Source of the DNA: an uncultured Prevotella sp. | GTDB lineage: Bacteria > Bacteroidota > Bacteroidia > Bacteroidales > Bacteroidaceae | Length of the DNA: 64,000 nucleotides | Direction: 5' to 3' | Assembly: GCA_947164965.1 (NCBI GenBank) | Contig: CAMUYR010000003.1 | Coordinates: forward strand, 1 to 64,000 | In this document: one piece after another, positions 57,062 through 64,000 of the stretch | Layout: the number at the start of each line of letters is the position of its first letter | How positions within the stretch are numbered: position 1 is the stretch's first letter | Translations under genes and position numbers: made by a program | Notes under the pieces: generated by a model | What the model saw: the letters and a program-made list of their open reading frames with translations, nothing else | Databases searched by the model: none | What the model was told of the DNA's origin: nothing

Positions 57062-59635
57062 TTATTCCAAATCTACGACCGTGATGCCCGCTCCGCCAAA
57101 CTGCACATGCTCGTCTTTGGCTTTCTTCACGTTGGGCACCGTGTTCAGATATTGGCGAATCAATTGGCGCAGAATGCCCGTTCCCGTTCCGTGTAGGATG
57201 CGCACACGGCTCATACCTATTAGGATGGCGTCGTCGATGAAGTGCATCACCGTGTCGATAGCCTCGTCACCACGCATGCCCCTGACGTCCAAGTCCTGAT
57301 GGAAATTATGTTTGCGGTCTTCCATTGTGGCTCGCGTCACATGACTGGTCTGAATAGCCAGATGAGCGTGCTTGTTTACAGACTCCCCTCCTTGGGAGGG
57401 GTTGGGGGAGGTCGTTCTCTCTAGCTGCTCCAGCTTCACCTTCGAACGCAGACCGCCGAAGATGACCGTCACCTGCTTGCCTTGTATGGACTCTATCTCG
57501 CCAATGCTGGTGGTGCCCTTGATGCGCACGCTGTCACCCACTGAAATTGGGGTGTTGAGAGAATGAGATAATGAGAGATTGGCTGCGCGCTCTTTTCTCA
57601 TTTTTTCATTTTCTCCATTTCTCAATTTCTCCTCCTTCCGCTGGGCTTTGCGGGCCTTGCGCTCTTCCATCTGCCGCAGCTTGCGGGCAAAGTCCTCTTC
57701 GCTCATCAGTCCACGCGTGTCGTCGTTCTGTACCTGCTCACGGAATTCCTGCAGCTCCTCACGAATCAGTCGTGTCTGCTCCTTCTCGGCCTGTGCTTCC
57801 TTAATCTCACGGATAGCATTTTCTATCTTACGATTCGCCTCTGCCAACAGCTCTTCTGCCTGTTGCTTGGCACGGTTCAGAATGGCTTTGCGCTCGCGTT
57901 CTATCTCTTCCAGATTGGTCTCATAGCGCTGAATATGTCCCTCCAACGACTTCTCGTGCTGGTGGATAGTCTGACGCTTACCCTCCCAATACCGCTTGTC
58001 GCGCACGATGTCCTGCAGGTATTTGTCGCTCTGTATATACTCCGAACCTACTATCTCCGATGCATCGCTGATCACTTCCTCGGGGATGCCCGTCTTTCGG
58101 GCTATCTCGATGGCAAACGAGGAACCGGGCTGACCGATTGATAGTTGGAACAGTGCCTGCATCTGATGGCGGTCATAGAGCATGGCGCCGTTCACCACAC
58201 CAGGATGATCCTCGGCAAAGTGCTTCAGGTTCTGATAGTGGGTGGTAATCACGCCGAAGGCTTCCTTCTTCCAGAACTGCTTCAGCACGGCTTCGGCTAT
58301 GGCACCGCCTATCGTTGGCTCTGTACCGCCTCCAAACTCGTCTATTAATAATAAGGTGCGCGCATTGGCCTGCTTCATCATCTGCTTCATGTTCAGCAGA
58401 TGGCTTGAATAGGTCGACAGATCGTCGGCTATCGACTGTTCGTCACCAATGTCTATCATGATGTTCTGAAACAGTCCCACCGTACTGCGGTCACCAATGG
58501 GTATCGAGAGGCCGCATTGCACCATGTATTGCAGCAGTCCCACCGTCTTCAGACAAACCGATTTGCCGCCAGCATTGGGACCCGAGATAATCAGCAAACG
58601 TTTGTCTTTGGTCAGCATGATGTCCAGTGGCACCACCTTCTTATCCTGCTTTGCCAACGAGCGTTGCAGCAACGGATGAATGGCACGAATCCAGTCCATG
58701 TAGGGCTCGCCTTTTACCTGCGGTTCAAAAGCCTGCATCTGCTCAGCCATCTCAGCCTTCGCATGCACCAGGTCTATCCGTGCCAGAAACTGATACGAGT
58801 CCAACACTTCCTGCACATGAGGGCGCAATTCGTCGCTGAATACCGTCAGAATGCGGATAATCTCACGTCGCTCAGCAGCCTCCAGCTCACGCACCTTATT
58901 GTTGGCTTCTACCACCTCTGCAGGTTCTATGAATACCGTTTTACCCGTTGCCGACTCGTCGTGTACGATACCGTTGATTTTGCGCTTCAGTCCTGGTGCC
59001 ACAGGTATCATCAGTCGGCCGTCACGCAGCGTTGGAGCTACATCCTGATTCACCAGTCCGTCACGCTGAGCTGCATGCAATATAGTATATAAGGTACGCG
59101 AGATAGAGCCCGCCGTTTGTTCCATGTCGTGACGGATGCCCGCCAGCGTCATCGATGCCGAGTCCTTGATGCGTCCGAACTTGTCCAGTATCGAGTCTAT
59201 GCGGCGTATCATGGCAGGGAATGTCATGACGTCTTCGGCCATACGGTGCAGGGCAGGGTAGAGGTATCGGGGTTCGAATCCCTCTCTCTCCGCATCATCC
59301 GCACGATTTAGAAATGTCACGATGATGCCGATTGTTTCCAGCGACCGACGCAGGTCCCAGAGCTCGTTCTCCTCCAGGTGAGTGTTCTCCAGTCGCATGC
59401 GGGCTACCGACTCCCTTACATCGAAGAAATAGTTCATCTCGGGCTTCTCCGTTGCCTGCATTAGCCTGCGGAATTCCCTAATTTGTTCCATCTCCTCGTT
59501 CACTGTCGCAGCATCGTCCGAGAAGGCAATCTCGTCCACCTTCTCCTGTCCCAGCGTGCTCTGGCAGTGTCCTTTCAGCATGCGCCGTATCTCGTCGAAA
59601 CCTATCTTCTGTTCGTAGTTGTTTGGATAAATCAT
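57062..59635 (-). CDS. mutS2: Endonuclease MutS2 (Smr-containing), with unusual insertions
   Basis: GPNAGGKSVCLKTVGL; DEFGGGTEP; C-terminal Smr LDVRGMRGDEAI..HGTGTGILR. Confidence 0.93.
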   Translation of the reverse strand: MIYPNNYEQKIGFDEIRRMLKGHCQSTLGQEKVDEIAFSDDAATVNEEMEQIREFRRLMQATEKPEMNYFFDVRESVARMRLENTHLEENELWDLRRSLETIGIIVTFLNRADDAEREGFEPRYLYPALHRMAEDVMTFPAMIRRIDSILDKFGRIKDSASMTLAGIRHDMEQTAGSISRTLYTILHAAQRDGLVNQDVAPTLRDGRLMIPVAPGLKRKINGIVHDESATGKTVFIEPAEVVEANNKVRELEAAERREIIRILTVFSDELRPHVQEVLDSYQFLARIDLVHAKAEMAEQMQAFEPQVKGEPYMDWIRAIHPLLQRSLAKQDKKVVPLDIMLTKDKRLLIISGPNAGGKSVCLKTVGLLQYMVQCGLSIPIGDRSTVGLFQNIMIDIGDEQSIADDLSTYSSHLLNMKQMMKQANARTLLLIDEFGGGTEPTIGGAIAEAVLKQFWKKEAFGVITTHYQNLKHFAEDHPGVVNGAMLYDRHQMQALFQLSIGQPGSSFAIEIARKTGIPEEVISDASEIVGSEYIQSDKYLQDIVRDKRYWEGKRQTIHQHEKSLEGHIQRYETNLEEIERERKAILNRAKQQAEELLAEANRKIENAIREIKEAQAEKEQTRLIREELQEFREQVQNDDTRGLMSEEDFARKLRQMEERKARKAQRKEEKLRNGENEKMRKERAANLSLSHSLNTPISVGDSVRIKGTTSIGEIESIQGKQVTVIFGGLRSKVKLEQLERTTSPNPSQGGESVNKHAHLAIQTSHVTRATMEDRKHNFHQDLDVRGMRGDEAIDTVMHFIDDAILIGMSRVRILHGTGTGILRQLIRQYLNTVPNVKKAKDEHVQFGGAGITVVDLE
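59260..59294 (+). repeat. tRNA-Ser 3'-end-like sequence inside mutS2
   Basis: AGAGGTATCGGGGTTCGAATCCCTCTCTCTCCGCA versus tRNA copy 59797-59832: one mismatch, one gap. Confidence 0.9.
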
Positions 59636-59674
59636 GCTGCAAAATTACAAATAATAGTTAAAATCACAAAAATT

Positions 59675-59702
59675 TTTAATGTTTAATGTTTAATCTTTAA
59701 TT
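59675..59702. repeat. Heptamer repeat between mutS2 and tRNA-Ser
   Basis: TTTAATG TTTAATG TTTAATC TTTAATT. Confidence 0.85.
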
Positions 59703-59710
59703 TTTTTTTG

Positions 59711-59718
59711 TACCTTTG
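59711..59718 (+). promoter_or_regulatory. -7 element for tRNA-Ser
   Basis: TACCTTTGCACCCGCTTTCG. Confidence 0.6.
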
Positions 59719-59745
59719 CACCCGCTTTCGAGAACATCGGGCACT

Positions 59746-59830
59746 GGAGAGATGGTAGAGTGGTCGATTACAGTAGTCTTGAAAACTACCGTACCGAGAG
59801 GTACCGGGGGTTCGAATCCCTCTCTCTCCG
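59746..59830 (+). tRNA. tRNA-Ser (TGA)
   Basis: Acceptor GGAGAGA/TCTCTCC, long variable arm, loop CTTGAAA, T-arm GGGGGTTCGAATCCCTC. Confidence 0.93.
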
Positions 59831-59840
59831 CAAGCAAAAT

Positions 59841-59875
59841 GTAACCCTCCTGATTATCAGAGGGTTACTTTTTTT
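59841..59875 (+). terminator. tRNA-Ser terminator
   Basis: GTAACCCTC-N10-GAGGGTTAC followed by T7. Confidence 0.88.
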
Positions 59876-60063
59876 ATGCCTCATTTACACCCAGAATTAC
59901 ACCCAGTTTTGTGTTGGTTGCTCATCAACGAGAGTGGTCTCTACTCTTGAGTAGATTTTTCTGATTTTTGAACTATTTTGTGCGCAAAAAACCAAATATA
60001 TTTGGATTTATTTGGTGGAATGCCGGAAAGTTGCTATATTTGCACGACTATAGCCGAAACAAT

Positions 60064-63000
60064 ATGAGAAAGACCTTATATATCCTACTACTGGTTATCG
60101 CGATGCCTGCCATGCTTTGGGCGGGCATCCCCAATATGAAATTCCGTCATTTGGACACACGAAACGGTATGTCGAATGCCCAGGTGAACTGTGTGTTGCG
60201 CGACTCGCACGGACTGATATGGATATGCACGCCCTTCGGACTGGGCCGCTACGACGGTTACCGATTCCGTAACTATTATTCCTACGAGCGTGACACCATG
60301 ACACTGCGCAGCAATCGCGTAGACCGCATGTTCGAGGCCTACGACGGCAAGCTGTGGTTGGATCACGGCATGACCTACTCGGTCTACGATCCCGTCACGG
60401 AGAAGGTAGACCGTACACCATCCATCTGGTTGGCTAAGCAGGGCATCAAGGGCGGTATTGAAAAGTTGCATATCGACTCGAAGAAGACCTTCTGGATCAA
60501 GACCTACAACGATGGTTTCTACATCTATAACCCCAAGGGAAAGAAGATGCAGAAGCTGAATTTCGGCTATGGCATGGCCGACTTTCCGAAGGAGTTCGGC
60601 ATCACGTCGTTCTGCGAGACAAAGGAGGGCATGCTGATGTCGTCGAACCAGGGCGACCTGATGTGTATTGACGGCGAAACGGGTATCGTGGTGTATTCCG
60701 ACCATACCGTCAAGGACGAGTTGGGGCAGTATAACGACTATTGGGTATATGTCGACCCCGAGGGCTTGCGATGGGTGATCACACACTCGCCAAAGACCTA
60801 TATCTACGACCCGCAGAACAAGCACTGGTATCGTTCGCTGACAGAACTGATGAAGGCCAAGGGTATTGAGAATGCACCTGAGGACGTCGTGGTATGGGAG
60901 GTGTGTTACGATACGAAGGGCTATCTATGGGTAGCTACCGACCACATGGGTGTGCTGGTCATCGACTTCAAGAATAAGGAGTGGCGTCAGTTTACCAATG
61001 TGAAGGGCGATGATACGTCGTTGCCCGACATCACTACCAAGCACCTCTATCTGGACCAGCTGGGCCGCATGTGGATAGCCACGTATAAGAACGGACTGGC
61101 CATGAATGCCGATGCCATGACCAGCTTCTCGAGTCTGCCGTTAGGCGACATCAACAGCGTGATGGAAGACGACGAGGGCTACATTTGGCTGAGCATGAAC
61201 AGCGGTGGTGTGAAGAAGGTTGATCCTGATACCTACGAGGTGTTGGCTGAATACCGGAAAGGCGAAATGGGCACTACGAGCGATGTCGTGGTGTGTGGAT
61301 ACAAGGACCGCACGGGTACACTATGGTTCGGCACCTGGGAGGGTGGTCTGCTGAGATTTAAGAATGGCCAGTGGACCAACTATCGCGTAGGCATGCCAGG
61401 ATGTGCGCTGACCACGAATAACGTGTGGTCGATAACGGAAGACTACTGGGGCAACATCTGGCTGGGTGTGCTTGGTGGCGGTGCCGTGCGCATAGACAAG
61501 CGTACAGGGGCTCAGCGGGCCTTTACTGATAAGAACACGAACATCAAGACCGTATGGACGAACAGTATTCAGCGTGCCCCTAACGGCTGGATACTGTTGG
61601 GTAATTCGGAGTACTGCTCGCTGATCAATCCGAAGACCATGAAGGTCATCAATATGGAGATGCCTCACGACGAGAGCACCTTCACCGTGTCAGCCGCATC
61701 GACACAGGTTATCTGGAGTAAGCAGGGCATCATCTGGCAGGCGTCGGCATCAGGACTGTCGGCATACGATCGCAAGTCGGGACAATTCCATCTGCTCGAT
61801 ATGCGCTCAGGATTCCATGGGTCTAACGTGTCGGCCATTATAGAAGATAGCAAGGGATCCATCTGGGCTGCTACGGATCATGGTGTCTCGAAGGTGACAG
61901 CCAGAAAAGATGAGGACGGCCAGTGGACTTATAACGTGCGCAGCTTCAACGACCGCGATGGATTACAGCCTGGTCCGTTCAACCAGCGTTCTATGTGTCT
62001 GACACGCAAGGGCTTGCTGTTGATAGGCGGACAGGACGGTCTGGACATTATCGATACACGCCATCTGAGCGTAGAAAACAGAAAAGAAGCACCCATCTTC
62101 AGCGGACTGAAGATTTTTGACGAGGACGTCATGGTGGGTCAGGAACTGCATGGACGCGTCGTGCTGGAAGAGTCGTTGAACGAGTCGCGCAAGCTGTCGC
62201 TGAAGTACGACGACCAATTCACCATCATGCTGGCCAGCAACGACTGCTCTATCGACAATGGTAAGGGTTTTGTCTACATGATGGAGGGCATGAACAATAA
62301 CTGGGTGAAGATATCCAGAAACCGTCCTTATGTGATGTATAACTCGCTGAGAGCTGGCGACTACACGTTGCATGTGCGCATGTTGAACGACGATGGCACA
62401 TACGGAGAGGAAGAGTCGACACTTGACATCACCATCCGTCCACCCCTGTATCGCACGCGATGGATGATACTCCTCTACATGATTATCATAGCCGCCCTTG
62501 CCCTCTATTGGCGTAAGTGGTACATGCGTCGCCAGACACGAATGATGGAAGTGCAAAACCGCCGCAGAGAGCTGGAGAAGCAACAGTGGATGAACGAGAT
62601 GCGCATGCAACTGAGACAGGAACAGGCTGCTATGATGGCTGAGGGCAACGTGATACAGGAAGACGAGCATCCGACTATTGAACTCAACAAGAGCATCACC
62701 GATATCGTTGTTATGACGCGTGAGTTCTGCGATGAATTCCGTCAGGCGCATAAAGACAGAGACCTGAAGTTGAATTTTTTCTCGCCGCTGACCGATCTCG
62801 ATGTAGAGCTAGATGCAGATAAGTGGCACGAACTGCTGACCATTCTGCTGAACAACTCGCTGCACTTTACTCACGACGAATGTAACGTCAGTGTGGGTAT
62901 CGTTCGCAACGACAAGGGTAATGCGCATATCCAGATAGCCGACAACGGTATTGGCATCAAGGATGAATTCAAGGAACACGCCTTTGAGCCCATGGTGAAT

Positions 63001-63156
63001 GCCGATGGTATCGGACTCGATAAGGTGAAGGCTATCGTCGTGGCTCACGACGGCGATATTCATATCGAGGACAATCCGGGCGGAGGTACTATCTTCGTCA
63101 TCAATCTGCCTGCTGTTGATCAGATAGTAGAGGCTGTCATCATAGAAGAAGATTAA
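60064..63156 (+). CDS. Two-component-like sensor: periplasmic Reg_prop/Y_Y_Y propeller, TM and ATPase-like C-terminus
   Basis: Repeats such as DSHGLIWICTPFGLGRYDG; Y_Y_Y-like region; TM WMILLYMIIIAALALYW; N-box LLNNSLHFT and ADNGIGI; no HisKA, REC or HTH seen. Confidence 0.82.
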   Translation: MRKTLYILLLVIAMPAMLWAGIPNMKFRHLDTRNGMSNAQVNCVLRDSHGLIWICTPFGLGRYDGYRFRNYYSYERDTMTLRSNRVDRMFEAYDGKLWLDHGMTYSVYDPVTEKVDRTPSIWLAKQGIKGGIEKLHIDSKKTFWIKTYNDGFYIYNPKGKKMQKLNFGYGMADFPKEFGITSFCETKEGMLMSSNQGDLMCIDGETGIVVYSDHTVKDELGQYNDYWVYVDPEGLRWVITHSPKTYIYDPQNKHWYRSLTELMKAKGIENAPEDVVVWEVCYDTKGYLWVATDHMGVLVIDFKNKEWRQFTNVKGDDTSLPDITTKHLYLDQLGRMWIATYKNGLAMNADAMTSFSSLPLGDINSVMEDDEGYIWLSMNSGGVKKVDPDTYEVLAEYRKGEMGTTSDVVVCGYKDRTGTLWFGTWEGGLLRFKNGQWTNYRVGMPGCALTTNNVWSITEDYWGNIWLGVLGGGAVRIDKRTGAQRAFTDKNTNIKTVWTNSIQRAPNGWILLGNSEYCSLINPKTMKVINMEMPHDESTFTVSAASTQVIWSKQGIIWQASASGLSAYDRKSGQFHLLDMRSGFHGSNVSAIIEDSKGSIWAATDHGVSKVTARKDEDGQWTYNVRSFNDRDGLQPGPFNQRSMCLTRKGLLLIGGQDGLDIIDTRHLSVENRKEAPIFSGLKIFDEDVMVGQELHGRVVLEESLNESRKLSLKYDDQFTIMLASNDCSIDNGKGFVYMMEGMNNNWVKISRNRPYVMYNSLRAGDYTLHVRMLNDDGTYGEEESTLDITIRPPLYRTRWMILLYMIIIAALALYWRKWYMRRQTRMMEVQNRRRELEKQQWMNEMRMQLRQEQAAMMAEGNVIQEDEHPTIELNKSITDIVVMTREFCDEFRQAHKDRDLKLNFFSPLTDLDVELDADKWHELLTILLNNSLHFTHDECNVSVGIVRNDKGNAHIQIADNGIGIKDEFKEHAFEPMVNADGIGLDKVKAIVVAHDGDIHIEDNPGGGTIFVINLPAVDQIVEAVIIEED

Positions 63157-63188
63157 ATAACAAACAAATTATAGCGATAAATAAAGAA

Positions 63189-64000
63189 ATGAGAAAAATT
63201 GGATTTTTAATGTCTGCCCTGCTGATGAGCCACATGGTGATGGCTGCTGAGGTGCAGACAAGTGGAAACGTGGTAACCATCTGTCCTGACAGTAGTCAGG
63301 CAAAGGTCATCAGACTTGAGGTGATGAACGACAACATTATCCGCGTCCGTGCTACCAGCAAGGATGCATTGCCCCAGAAGCCTGCATCGCTGATGATAGT
63401 GCCACAGGTGGCTCCAACCAAGGACTTTACCATTAGCGAAGATGGCGATAATGTGGTTGTCAAGGCCAGAAATGTCAAGGCTGTGGTAGCTAAGGTTACT
63501 GGCGAGGTAACATTCTTCGATGCTGCTGGCAATCAGCTGTTGAAGGAGGCCAAGGACGGAAAGAAGTTCTGGGACTTCACTGTTCCTGAACGCGAGCTGG
63601 GTATGAGGAACGGATATACTGTGCCTGAGGAGCATAAGCATGGACTCTCCTGGCAGATGAAGTTCGACAGCCCTGCTGATGAGGCTTTCTATGGTCTTGG
63701 TCAGCATCAGAGCGAGGAGTTCAATATGAAGGGCAAGAACGAGGATCTGTTCCAGTATAACACCAAGGTGAGCATTCCATTTGTTCTCTCAAATAAAAAT
63801 TATGGTATCCTGTGGGATTCGTATAGCTATTGTCGCTTTGGTAATCCTAACGATTATCTGCAGTTGAATCGCGCCTTTAAACTTTACGATCGTAATGGTA
63901 AGGAGGGTCATCTGACGGGTACCTATATCGATGCTCAGGGCAAGAAACTGGTGCGCGATGAGGATAGTATCTATTATGAATATGGTACGCCCGCGAAGTC
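63189..64000 (+). CDS. Glycoside hydrolase family 31 (alpha-xylosidase-like), truncated by window end
   Basis: MRKIGFLMSALLMSHMVMAAEVQTSGNVVTICPDSSQAKVIRLEVMNDNIIRVRATS... open to 64000; GH31 N-terminal domain with EAFYGLGQHQ. Confidence 0.78.
   Translation, partial: MRKIGFLMSALLMSHMVMAAEVQTSGNVVTICPDSSQAKVIRLEVMNDNIIRVRATSKDALPQKPASLMIVPQVAPTKDFTISEDGDNVVVKARNVKAVVAKVTGEVTFFDAAGNQLLKEAKDGKKFWDFTVPERELGMRNGYTVPEEHKHGLSWQMKFDSPADEAFYGLGQHQSEEFNMKGKNEDLFQYNTKVSIPFVLSNKNYGILWDSYSYCRFGNPNDYLQLNRAFKLYDRNGKEGHLTGTYIDAQGKKLVRDEDSIYYEYGTPAK

Noticed and set aside
1-64000. CRISPR array
   Set aside because: No set of identical ~25-40 bp repeats with unique spacers; the tandem repeats present have 7-, 8-, 16- or 22-bp periods without spacers.
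1-64000. Complete transposon/IS, prophage or defence operon
   Set aside because: No transposase, integrase, phage structural or recognised defence genes were seen. TssD genes alone do not make a T6SS.

Overview
This 64 kb window comes from a Bacteroidales chromosome and is most consistent with Prevotella or a close relative. The evidence is gene content, TAnnTTTG-type promoters and a Bacteroidetes-style menaquinone pathway. Most of it is housekeeping: an LptD-like OMP, pepT, a RecD-like helicase, rmuC, an Sfp-type PPTase, menI?/menF/menD and menB/menC/menE, aroB, coaE, yajC, nusB, rplY, pth, a LytTR two-component system, xth, ribH, recF, an S41 protease, a dCMP deaminase, M3 peptidase, apbE, mutS2, SRP RNA, tRNA-Thr and tRNA-Ser. 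The right end appears to enter a carbohydrate-utilisation locus (a propeller sensor followed by a GH31 enzyme). No CRISPR array, complete mobile element or complete defence system was recognised. The best items for a second look are: (1) a ~35-bp copy of the 3' end of tRNA-Ser embedded in frame in mutS2, about 0.5 kb from the real tRNA-Ser; (2) nested inverted repeats upstream of recF, with octamer-repeat arms and a perfect 40-bp AT palindrome; (3) degenerate 7-bp and 8-bp repeat tracts in many spacers, also inside menC (7-bp period, so potentially frame-shifting) and mutS2; (4) a men gene cluster split by a block with two orphan T6SS TssD/Hcp genes, a perfect 14-bp-arm palindrome and a possible tRNA relic; (5) tandem ROK proteins lacking the GGT phosphate motif, one also with Asn for the catalytic Asp; (6) a propeller sensor with an ATPase-like C-terminus but no recognisable His-phosphoacceptor domain. 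All calls are by eye from the sequence and ORF translations; no database search was run.
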